A DNA stretch of 64,000 nt, taken from assembly GCA_023313575.1 (NCBI GenBank), contig JAJTTP010000007.1, positions 1,612,001 to 1,676,000 of the forward strand. The letters run 5' to 3'. The translations under genes and the position numbers were made by a program. Each line of letters begins with the position of its first letter. Positions within the stretch are counted from its first letter, which is position 1. The notes beneath the pieces were generated by a model. That model saw only the letters and a program-made list of their open reading frames with translations. It made no database searches and was not told the DNA's origin. Origin of the DNA: Eutypella sp. D-1 (lineage: Eukaryota; Ascomycota; Sordariomycetes; Xylariales; Diatrypaceae). Of the stretch, positions 1 through 11,500 are shown in pieces.

Positions 1-2166
1 CCAACTTTCTCAAGAGACCACGTGTGCTCTCGGCTTGGCTCGAGGCCTACTCTACCGCGAGGTACCAACGCAAAGCTGTGGGCTACGACCACCCTCCTGT
101 CTTCGTTGTTCACGACTGGGTCGATGCTGTTGCTACAAGCTTACTAGATCAGCAGCAACCATGGATGTACACTCTTATCCAAGAAGTCCAGGGGATCGTC
201 CAAGCCTTTGTGGTGGATTTGGAGACAATTGTGGAAACATGGGGCTCACAACTACACCAAAGCCCTGAGCTTATTTGGGATGAGATGACGTACTACGCGA
301 AGACTAATCTGTTCTTTGCACCTCAGAGCATCAAGGTGTCCGTCCAAGAGCCCCAGTCACCCGATTACCCGAACCTATCAACAGATCCCGTAGCGAGGAT
401 GTCCAAAACGTCCGACAGCGGGGACATGAAGGGAGTCCTGTGTATTTGGGCACCACGGTAAGCCCTGCATTCCATATAGGTAGGCGAAACTGACATATAC
501 TTCAAAATTAGAGAGATTCATGACAAGAGAATGTTTACAACACTACGGGTCATGAATCGGGACCAAAGAACGGACATACAGCCCCTGTGCACAGGGTGGA
601 TCGCGACCTACCACGTCTGGGCCCTGGAGAGCCCAGACGCCCCGGCCGGTCAGGCCGAGATACCCTTACATGCGGAGGATGTGCTCCCCCCTCTGCGCCA
701 ATATCTGGACTATCCAATCACCGATGGAATAGATTTCCCTCTCGCCATTGGGCCCGATGTTACCGCGTTTTGTATCCTCCGGACCGTCTACGTGATCCGA
801 TGGAGAAAGGAGTCGCGCCACACCAAGATCCTTTCCTATCGCCTAAGCGAGGCGACACCCTTCGATCCAGTCTTTCTGTGGAGTGGGCTTGGTGACAATG
901 CTGGGACTGCACCCAGCTATTACAACTTCTACTTCTCCGCAGATGGTAAATATTTGGCTCTGTACGAGTCTGACAATGGTGGCCATACTCTAGCCGTGTT
1001 TAAATATTTCCACGACTTAGATGCGGGTCTAGAACTCGACAGAGTGGATGACTTGAGGATCTCCAGCCAGGTCGATAAGCTGAAACATCTTATCTTTCAC
1101 CCTAATCGTACTCTTTTGGCTTTATATGGGAGGAAAGAATCTGCCAGTTTTGGCAAGGATAACCTGCTCTTTTTGTGGGATTTTCAAAACAGTGAGTTTG
1201 TCCCGAGCCGTCTAGTCAGTGAGCACCCTTGGTAAATGCTTTCTTATAGGGAACGGGCAGAACCTCGTATGCCGAAGCCTCGCTAGATCCTGGAATCCAA
1301 CGTCAGTAGCATTTTCTTCTTGCGGTCATTACTTGGTAGTCCACCGGGACTTTCCTCGAAATGCCGAACCCCTTGTGATTCCTTGTCCAAGGGTCGGGTT
1401 ACATGGCCAAAGGGAGGGCACCTCCCTACCGGAAGAAAGGCCGACCTCTTACCAAACAGGACATGCACCTGATTCATCGATGAGAGCAATTTTAGGACCG
1501 CTGCCACCATCGAAAGCTAGGCCTGGTCCTCGACAGTTAACCAAGTTGGATCCGTCAACGATGCTGACCGAAGTCTCCCAATCCATGACCGGAGCGCAGG
1601 TCTCCCTATTACAGAAATCTGCCAATAGCATAGCCACCACTAAAATCGTAACGCTGCCGCATTCCGTGCAGTTCGAGGGCGCTGTGCACACAGCGCTGCC
1701 TCCACGCTCCCGCGACGACAGTTTTAAGGTGTCAGTTGACATGGATCGCCGCCGACATTACTCACTGATCGAAGGCCCTAATGACGTGCACGCCACCGTC
1801 ATCGAGCGACACCCCGCTTTCGTCTCCACTTCGTCCCCTCGCATACCCAGGATCAGTGCGCTGGCTCCAGGGGTAAGAGCTGAGAACTCTATCGTCCACG
1901 GTTTGGACTTCGGGCAGGAGTGGAAACCGTGGCCTGGAGACCTCCGAGGAGAGAAGCTAGGTTTCTCGCTATTAGACCCAGGAGACGTGCCCGGGAATTG
2001 TGCGGCGATGTCCGTCGTTGACCAAGGCCTGGTGCAAGATCATCACGAGGAGACTTTAAAGTCTAGGTTGGTGGAATTTCCACGACCCAATTTGGAAAGT
2101 GCTCTGCATACAATAGTCTCGGTCCCTCTTGCGGCTTTGTCTTGGTTGGTTCCTAGAAAACCATAA
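1..2166 (+). CDS. C-terminal part of a WD40-like beta-propeller protein (5' end outside window)
   Basis: Three exons join in phase: 1-457, 512-1191 and 1250-2166, with introns of 54 nt (458-511) and 58 nt (1192-1249). The frame is open back to base 1, so the start lies upstream. The middle exon and the start of the last carry short beta-strand repeats of WD40 flavour, such as YFSADGKYLALYES, LIFHPNRTLLALYG followed by NLLFLWDF, and SVAFSSCGHYLVVH. The last 250 or so residues are serine/proline-rich and look disordered. I do not recognise the family. Large fungal proteins with NACHT or ankyrin N-termini often end in such propellers, so it could be the tail of an NLR-like protein, but the N-terminus needed to show this is not here. 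The gene borders a 16-kb gene-poor region. Confidence 0.72.
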
Positions 2167-2427
2167 GGCGTAAGGGTATTGCGACTTCGTGCTAGATGGT
2201 GTATTCTGAACCGTATGTTATAATTAAAACTATGAAGCTCAACGTTTCAAAGTAGAAAAGGTTGCCTGGTACAAGAAAGGCTTTATACGGGTGTCCCTGT
2301 TGCAATTTGCTTAAGTAGCTTAAGAAACATGATCTCATAATAATAAGCGTAAAAATAGCCTGAGGGGCCCCAGATTACATATTGAATCCACGTTTAGCGT
2401 AGTGATTAGACCACATTCTTCCTTTTA

Positions 2428-2442
2428 CCCCCCCCCCCCCCC
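2428..2442. repeat. Poly-C run (15 nt)
   Basis: Uninterrupted run of 15 C in intergenic DNA. Such runs recur in this window (3585-3596, 36334-36346, 54775-54785, 61322-61342 as G) and are prone to length errors in assemblies. Confidence 0.9.
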
Positions 2443-3550
2443 GGACCATATTATAAGAATTCAACGGCCTTTCGTGTCATATATTAATTAGATTGACTTC
2501 ATCAGCACGAATCTGACGAGATTGTAGCTGATCTGAGCGTAGAGGCCAACATTGCTCCGAGGAAAGCAAGCATATACAACGCGGATTTTACAGGCAAAAT
2601 GTACTTCATGGTAGACCATGTCGGTAACGTGGGACTTGATATCATGATAGTCCCTGAAGGTGGCTTTACATCCTTAGAAGGCTTGCATATGCCTAAGGAT
2701 TCGCTGCTCGCTTCGTCGATCGGGGCTATCGAGACCAATCAGATGTAATACCCCGTTGCGATCTACTTGGAATGGGGCACTTGATGACCCTCTACTTGAA
2801 AGTACTCGCCCTTCGGTGAACTTCCTAATCTTCGGATTGGGCCGACCGGCCTGCCCTGGTTGGTGATTAGCCATCTGCCTCTAATAACTCGCCTTGTCCC
2901 ATATCCTCATGGATTATAACATAGAGTGCCTCGGAAAATGTTTGTCGGCCGCGGGGGGTTGGGATGTAATACCAGCCGATCCGCTAGATAGAACACGACA
3001 AATCGTTTAACGGGAGCGGAAATTTACTTGATACGACGTGATCAACATCGCGTACGTTGCGTAAAGTGAATGGATACTTCACGGGCAAATAACGGTGGTC
3101 GGCATAAGACGATGTATGTATTTCTGAGAATGGAAATCTATGGTTACATCTATACACCACCAACCCTCAAAATATCGCATTAGAATTGCGGGAGCAAAGT
3201 TACATCCCGTTGGCCTTGAAGCATGATGCCTATCCGAGTATGTGAAAAACTTGGCCAATATTGTGGACCCACTGTGGACCCAGGATTCAGGGGCTGGCCC
3301 ACATTATTAGGCCATTGAGATCGCACACGACCAAACGCGCTTTCCTGCTTCACTAGTCAGTGAAATGTAGAATTCGGAAAAGATTAGGATCACGTTGTTT
3401 TGGCCATATTAATAGCACACAGAATAGTAATCCTATCATCTATCGCGTGTAAAGGAATTTGGCCTTAGCTATTTATTCGGCGGTTGATCAACGCCCCTGG
3501 CTACAGCAGAAGGTGCATCGCTTCTACCGAGGATACCATGGTGAAAGAAT

Positions 3551-3656
3551 GTCACGTGACAAAGGGATAGGGGCGCTACCAGCGCCCCCCCCCCCCTGTT
3601 CTACAGGCTACGATAGATTAGAATTATCTATAAGTAGGGGGCTTCGCCCCCCGCGG
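3551..3656. repeat. Compact cluster of hairpins, GC-cluster / double-hairpin-like
   Basis: Four inverted repeats sit within 106 bases. GTCACGTGAC at 3551-3560 is a perfect palindrome. GGGGCGCT-ACC-AGCGCCCC at 3570-3588 is an 8-bp perfect stem with a 3-nt loop. ATAGAT/ATCTAT at 3613-3618 and 3626-3631 is a 6-bp stem. GGGGGC-TTC-GCCCCC at 3637-3651 is a 6-bp all-GC stem. The GC-rich stems stand in AT-rich surroundings. The layout resembles mobile GC clusters or double-hairpin elements known from fungal mitochondrial DNA, but similarity in form is the only evidence. Confidence 0.5.
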
Positions 3657-6600
3657 TTCTAGTAAAGGGCCAGAGTTCAATAACTATTCGACCTCTACCT
3701 ATACTATAGCGCATTCACTGTGACTCCCCGGCTACTATCTCTCACTCTACGCCCAAGATCCCTAACAAAGAAGAAAGAAAAGAAAATGGAGTACGTTTAA
3801 AACTGTACCAGGTTTTGTAATAAATGATTGATTTTCACTATATAATTAATTATTATCGACCCATTTTAGGTATTCACAGTCCCAGCGTGTCCCCTTCGGT
3901 AGATAGTTGTCATGGGAATCAGGCAGTTATGGGCCCAGTAGTACATTCCAAAGTCGAGAAACCTAAATATTATAAACAAATGAAGTGATTCCGGAAGCAA
4001 GTAAACGATCATATAGCAAATATAGATAGCATGCAGTCGCATGATTATAACATCTCATATAATATGTCTAAAGACTAGGCTTGGACCGAGAACTAATGTC
4101 TTAATATATGAAGACTACACAATAGTATTCTACCAAGTAAGCTTATCTTATGTATACATCAGTTAATCATATGCGGTGCAAGACGAAGTCATGATTAAAT
4201 CTAACATTGAACCATGATTATGATAAGTCACTTCAACCCTGCCACTCAACGTTGGGGTTGGCTGGAACGTAGATATAGTTTGGAATAAAATAAAACCCTG
4301 GCCTCAAAATTATATTGTGATAGCTTAGGACAGATATGTTCTAACCTGCTTGACTGGATCCCTACCTACGTTAATTATTTATCTCACAAGACGTACACAG
4401 CAAGATACACAACGAAGGGACTGTCGAGTCAAAGCTGAGCCATACAACAAACAGTGGGGAATCCATTATCTAGTTGTCAAACACAGGCATATGTGGATGG
4501 TGTTACAAAATACCTCCTCTAAATATCTCTGGGTCGAAAGGGGTCATCACCAATCAAACAGATCGACTTGGTTTAGGCGGCCATTCTGGCTTGTCGTATT
4601 GCCCTGCCGACTTACTTTCCTACCTTTGATATTCTTCAGTTTCTGTTTATCTGTTAGTCATCATGTTTTTGCTCACATCTTCTGGGATAGTTGGGTATTT
4701 GCTGTGTCTTTGGAGACAAATATCGTTGTATTCTGTCAACAAATATTATTGAATGATAGGTGCGACTCGCACCCATGGTCATGCATAAACAGGGACACTG
4801 CCCTGCTATCCTAGATAGTTACTTAACCAGAGCTTTCATACGTTCAGGCCTTGTAACAGCTTATTTCGTGGGGCCAGACCAAGCACTTGCCATGGTGTGC
4901 CGTCAAGCATGGCTTGTTAAGGAAGTCTTAATTTTTAAGAGTCAGTCATACTCGTACCAATATTTAATTATAGGCTACTTTAAATACGGGTGTGATATTG
5001 ACATGCTTAAGGTTAATTACCCTAATAGTTATCAAGTAGAGGAGTAGGGGGATTTGATTTTACTTTCATTAAGAAAGCGGTGACACCAGTAAGGCAAGGG
5101 AAATACTTCGACAGCAAAACATAAACATTTACGTAGGGGTATTCTATCTAATCTACTAACGACAATTAATAAGATCAAAATTATATCTAGAATCTGGCAG
5201 AGATGTTGATTAGACATGTCTCTTCCTCAATCATCTCTCAGTTGATTAATAAGCTATATATTCGAGAGAACCGTCTTATACAGGTGCCATTGGGAGAAAG
5301 CTTTCGCGGTGATGGACAATGAAAGCTACGAACTTAAGTAAAGCTTTATTTCCTAAAACGTACTGGTGTGTCAAGCTTAAACCATGGAGGAACGGGATAC
5401 AAAGCAACGTTTCTGCAGTGGTTCTATGTCTATTGCGCAGAAGTCTAAGACTAAGTGAAATATCAACGCCCCTTGAATATTTACTGGTGTCATGGGCCCT
5501 ACAAATTCAATATCTATATACAGACTGGTACTTCACTTCTAGCCCGTTATCTTGAGTAGATAAGCTCTCTCTCAACGCCTCTATAATTAACCTAGGTCCA
5601 TCGACTTTGGTCTAATCTTCCACAGGTCGAATTGTTTTATATTGATCGGGAGGCCTTGCACTGTTTTCAACTCTGTGATACAAAGGTTTGGGATGACTAG
5701 AAATTGGGAACCGGGAATGGATTACTGAACGGCAAACCTGAGTACCATGGGTTGCAAAAGCCCATTCTAGATTCTGATTCGGGGCTGTATCTCAAGCACT
5801 TGACAGTAGAGCGTGGTACGAAGATGTCCCGGGGAAGCCTTACCGAGACAAGAACATTAGACGTTTCAGGTGGTTCATGAAATTTTGGTCTAGACATCAC
5901 AAGTATTCGAGCATCGTAGCTTGTAGTTGTTACCTCCGGCGGAAGGGTACGGCAAGCGAACAATATGCTTATAAGACGGACGTCACGAAACGGCCTTGAT
6001 ATGAGAGCCCAGAACACGGATTGTGACACATGACGAGCGGACCAGACAAAGTGTCCACCACTCCAGCCGTGCCGGGAAACTGGGCCCCCTCATTGTTAAA
6101 CACGGCCGAGGTGTTCGCCGATGGCGTTGTCTGGCCCAATAAGAGTTGCCAGGAACACCCCCAAGAATGCTATGTTGTGTCCCGTGTTGCCTGGAACTAA
6201 TGAGGGACGTGATTTCAAACAGCTTTGGGGCACCAAATGCTTATTAAACACTTTATGCCACGATGTCCTGTGTTTTAGGGGTTTCCCCGTAATCGAGTCT
6301 AGATTTGTGTCTTTCTCACCACCAGTCCCTTGCCGGACAGCCCCGTAGTGTTGGTAGGCGAGCTGTATGATACCTTGGTGCTGGTGATGTCGTATCAAGT
6401 TTCACCAGCGCGGAACTGAAAAGGGGGCTTAAGTATTCATAGTCAGATATCTACCATAGTGATCGCACTTGTCGTGGTTCACACGCTACACGGTAGAATT
6501 GATTCAGACCCTGGAACAGTGGCCAAGTGACCGCGACGGCTACAACCTATTTCATAAGACTACGTTCGCTTAAGAAGACTTAGCGAATCATGCCTACAGA

Positions 6601-8315
6601 GAGTAATTGGCTGAATAAATACCGTTCATGCGTTTATGGCTGCCTACAGCCACAGGGGCCATTTTGACGTAATTTAGCTCTGGTAGAATGTGTGCCCGGG
6701 GCTAGAAGCCAGAAGCCGCGGCTACGAATTTCGCATGTCGGCTAAGGGACTTAAGAGTACCGACGAGGCCCCACTGCAACTAACGAGATTTATGATCGTC
6801 ATTGTGGTCTTTGCCAGGGGACGGAGGATCTACCCATCTATCTGAGAATCGAATCTCCATAGGTGGGGAGGCTTGGTGGAGAGGGCTCAAGCGATCGTCG
6901 CAGGGATAGCGACCTAATACTGTGGATATGAGCCCCAGTAGCCTTGGCGCCGAGCAGGTCCATCCTAATAATATATACGTAAGCCAATACGCATATGAGC
7001 GGGCCGTGTACGTACGTACTATGAAAGGGTACATTGGCCTTTTTTCCACTTTGCTTTTTACGCCAGCATAGCGAGATTGAACATCTCTAGATTGCATCGC
7101 GGATGAAGGATTAGCTAGCTACATCCAATACCAATGGTAAGATAGGCGAGCAGAAAAGTCACAGTGCGCGAGATGAGGCTGACAAGCCACCCCTGCGTGT
7201 ATGCTGGGGTCTAATCAGCGAGATTCAATGGCGATGACAACGATGATGATGCCAACGAGGATGATGGCAGTCGGGGCCCCTGATGCCGAATTTAGATACG
7301 TGCATACGCATACCCTTTGACATATGTATGCAAATGGCCATCTTTTCTTCACCCCTGACGTGAGGCGGGCGTGAGCAGGAATCACAACCGCCCCCGTCCA
7401 ATGTCGAAAGAAGAAGCCGTCTGACATCCTGCCAAGACTAATGGGGAAGTAAGATGCCGTCGAGCCAGTGAAGAGCTAAAACTTCGGCTCCGAAATTCAA
7501 AGGAACTCGATGCCCATCGTATAGGTATCTCGTAAGCGAGCTGGAATTGCCGTGTCGCAATGGAACTCTAGGCTATAGACTTACTTAAACCTGATAGGGT
7601 GTGGCCCCATTCATTGCCTCCAAAACGCTGAATCCAATCACACAACTTTGCGGGCTAATCACTGCGCACTTGGATAAAATGTACAACAAAACAACATGAT
7701 CGAATGCTTACTTACATATTATCATAGGGCTACCTGTCGTGGGTAGTAGGCCTTGCTAAAGCGCGGATTTATGCCTCGCATATTCGGAATTCTACCGAAC
7801 CCTAGCAAGCTTCCCTGGTCCACACCCTCTCCTCCCCTATCGACTCTTATGCTATGTGTAAGTTACATAGGTATGGTGATATTTGAAGTTCTAGCTTAAT
7901 ACCTGTCAAAGGAGTCTAAGAGGATATACCACGTAAGAAGCAGGTGATATTGTGTCTATGAGTCTGCTCACCTCTGCTGGGCACCGTAGATAGGTGTGAT
8001 ATACTAAGTAATTGGTGAGAGGAAGCAAAAGAATCTATCCGGCTGGAGGAGAAGCGGGGGGGTGTGGATCCTTTGAGGCTGACAGGTGTTTCTGGGCGAC
8101 GCCATCTGCAAGCCTCCCACGAGGAGAAAGGGGGTAGGGGGGGGCGCTTGCGTCTGTCTGGCGGCCAGCCTGGGGTTCTTTGCCCGCCGGCCCACCTGGC
8201 TGGCTGCCCGCATCGCACGCGCCGGCGGCAAACCCCTCTCCCATGCGGACGCCATCCGATGGGGGATCCAGAGCTTCGGATCCAGACCACTACATACGAC
8301 TTAACTGGTTTGGTA

Positions 8316-8576
8316 ACTTGGCAGACGGGGCTAAAAACCGGACGGGTCTGAAATTCACCCATATTATATATAATATTTTAAAAAATTAAAATAATTCAAA
8401 GAATTGGCAAAATGGCTTTTTAATAAAATCATAAAATTATTTAGTAAATTATTAACCTAAATAACATTTTTAAATATATTATTACTTATTTTACGCATGG
8501 TTACGTTTATTTAAAAACGTATTATTTAAAGGGGGACTTTTAAAACCCGTCCGGTTTTCTACCCCGTCTGCCAGGG
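8316..8576. mobile_element. MITE-like element, 261 bp, with long terminal inverted repeats and TA target sites
   Basis: The left end (8316-8347) and right end (8545-8576) are inverted copies sharing TGGCAGACGGGG, a 2-5 nt variable spacer rich in A, then AACCGGACGGGT. TA dinucleotides flank both ends (8314-8315 and 8577-8578), as expected for Tc1/mariner-type insertion. The interior is strikingly AT-rich and has no open frame. Weaker inverted similarity (ACTGGTT/AACCAGT) continues a few bases outside the TA pair, so the true boundary may be a little further out. No transposase is present in the window. Inferred to be non-autonomous. Confidence 0.65.
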
Positions 8577-11500
8577 TAATTGGTAACCAGTAGAGTACGG
8601 AAGTAAGCGGACCAGGTAAGGAACATCCCGCTTAATTACATACATGTGAACATACATGCGAATAACTATGCCCCTTATACGTGATGTAATATCCATGAAT
8701 GTGTAGATAATTTCGTTTATGTAGATACCTGTTGTTGTGCAGGTACTCTCCTAAATCAATCAATCATCAGGGCTTGGCGACTTGGGTCGGAATATTATTC
8801 ATTGCCTTGTCTTGCCTTCCGCGTCTCTGTCTGTCTGACTTGCTTTTCACATCACACAAGAAATTGCGCCGAATAGAATAAGAGATGACGAAGAGGAGAC
8901 AGAGAGAGAGGGTGTGCGTGTGTGCGTGTGGAAAAACGAAGAAAGAAGACCCAGAAGTCCGTCACACCGCCGCCGCCCAGCCCCAGATACCGCGACAAGG
9001 GTTCCCCATGAACGGGACGTGATGGCTGTCTTGTTTCTTCCTTTCTTTTAGAACTAGCTCGAAGTTGTTGGTACTGTACGTGTATGTTTAGGTAGCTGTA
9101 TAACTTTTTTCTCTTTTGGATATCCGCGTCGCCCGTCCCCCACGACCCACGACCCCCCTTTTGACTCTCGAAACGGGTCAAATCTCCGACGCTGCGATAC
9201 TATATATGCAACATCAACCGGCATCGCAACCGCTTCGCTGAATGAATTGCTCTTGGTGGGTATGGCAGGCATAACTCGCTACGGATGCATACCGTGCACC
9301 TACCTGCGCATGTAGGTACTCAAGGTTCAGCTCGGGTCGGCAACAATTAACGCGTAATATCTTAACTGATATAGTCTAGTTACCCGTCTGCCTGATAGTA
9401 TATATCCGTAGTTCCTTTCCGAGTTGGGACACGGCTCGGCAGGCAATTGATTGTCAATACAACAACAACTATATAATTGTACATACAGCCAATAGCTGAG
9501 GGATGCTGAAAGGGGATGACCCGGGGGCCTAAGTACGTGCATACATGCATGCCACTAGGGGGAGTTAGTGCTATTATCGGGGAACTTCAACTAATGGTGC
9601 AGTCTCCCACGTTTGCGGGCTTTAGTGAATATTACATTAGGTAGGTACAGCGGTTAACTTTAATTAGTTCAATTGGTATTGCCTCCCCCCCTTTCTTTTT
9701 CTCTTCTTTTCTTTTTCTGCTTTCTTTTGATTCTTATCGTTTCCTCCTTTTCGTTTCCCCGATCTGCGGGCCTGCCTGACTTTTGCGTGCGTAATCCTTA
9801 CCAATCTGAGATCTTTCCTAACCCCCCTGTATCTCTGTAGCCACATCTTGGCCATTCCGCGCTATGTAGGTACTTACACACACCCACGCCAACCTAGAAC
9901 AGCAGGTAACGGCGGTAGAAGCAGCAGCATCTGCGATATGCCCTGCGATCTCTCTTTCTTCGAGTTGCTTGGCACTTGCGGTGCATGCAGTGCTAGTTGT
10001 CATAGGAGGGCCAGGACCGGGACCGGGGCCGGTTCGGGTCGATCGCTGATGCATGCCCTACCTGCCTGCTGTAGTAAAGTAGAGCTCTGGTGCATAACTT
10101 GGTAGGCTTGTAGGTATGCTGCACCTGGGCGAGCAGGCATGGACCCTCTCGCTGGTGATGTAAATATATCCTGGCCTAGGTACTTGGCTGTTTTAGGTAG
10201 CAGTTTTGTCTTACAATGATACGTAACTTGTACTGTACCTTGCTTCCCGGCGAATGAGTTCCGCCCAGCGAAGGAAAAACCTGCGGGATTGGTTTATATC
10301 AAGCTGAAAACCCCCCATCCCGAATACACCCGTAAAATCACCAAGCTTATTGGCATACTATATGGACGGGACAAGACGGGCAATACCGATAGTCCGTCAT
10401 AGGATAGATGTCGGGTGAGAAAAGAAAAGAAGATCCGTGTCGTACGTCTATTATATTGAGCCAGGTAGGCAGCTGCTGGTTTCCCAGCTGGTGGACACGC
10501 AACACGGCATTGTTAAAAAATGGGTAGGCAATTCCCCTTACGGAAAGCACTGCGCGCCAGTGCCGCCCGCAACAGCTTGGAGCGCATATGTTGTGTGCAT
10601 TGGGCGGCAGCGCTCTATCTTTCCTGTGTAACTGCTGAGTGAGGGTGTATTACACTGGAAGGATTGTCCATATGGCTCGGAGTAACTTGTCGTTTGGTGC
10701 TTGCTAAACGTCTCTCTTTCCCTCCGTTTCTATGTGGGCGTACCGTTTCACCAAACGAGGGTGGGTTCTCGGCGCGGCAGGAATATCCCGGACTAGGCTC
10801 GCCCGACGTATAAGGAAGAAAAAGTACCTTGTCCCATCAACTCCATTCGTCTTACTGATTGACTGATTGATTGCTAATGGGGGTTGGTTGGGGTCTGATG
10901 GGTTTTGCATACGGATATGCCTACCTGTCTAGACTCCAGAGCTCTAGATTATTGTTCAATCACATGAGATATGTGCACTGTCGTCGGACGCGCCGCAGGA
11001 CTCCATCGAGAATCTTTCCTCCTGATGATTTATGTAGGGACGTCGTAAGAACCCTGGACTAGACCGCGAAGTCTCCGAGATCAGGTGGTCCGGGGTTTGG
11101 CGTGCTGGGGATCTAGGTCTCTTCACGTGGTGCAAGCGACGCAAGACCGGAGTTCTTCAGGGCTTCTTCGTTCTTGTGAACCTGTTGAAAGTGGACATAT
11201 TATTACCCAATTACATATAGATCAGACACGATGGCGATCCATCGATTCCATTTACAGCTGTGACAGGCTGCAGCTCGTGGGCACTTTCTTTGACTCCAGA
11301 GTCTAGACCGATCCACAGGACCCTGAAGAAGGTGATGGGCGCCAAGCCCGTGGGGTTTGGATGCCAAGCCTCGTGACTTTTAGATATCCGCTGCCCGGAT
11401 CCATCCAGGGAGATACTAGTACCGAGATCACAGTCGGGGGGAGATCGATCATTGCGCCATTACCACCTCCACCATTACCGATCTGTGGTTTGCTACTACA

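Larger units (their letters stand above)
2167..8315. other. Gene-poor intergenic stretch
   Basis: I see no supportable gene here. Short open frames exist on both strands, the longest at 4350-4814 (+, 154 codons), but they have no recognisable motif, no spliceable continuation and lengths expected by chance. Much of 3700-5600 is visibly AT-rich. The stretch contains a 15-base C run at 2428-2442 and the hairpin cluster described separately at 3551-3656. Confidence 0.6.

Noticed and set aside
4350..4814. 154-codon plus-strand frame with hydrophobic segments
   Set aside because: AT-rich DNA yields hydrophobic residues by default. No family motif and no supporting neighbours.
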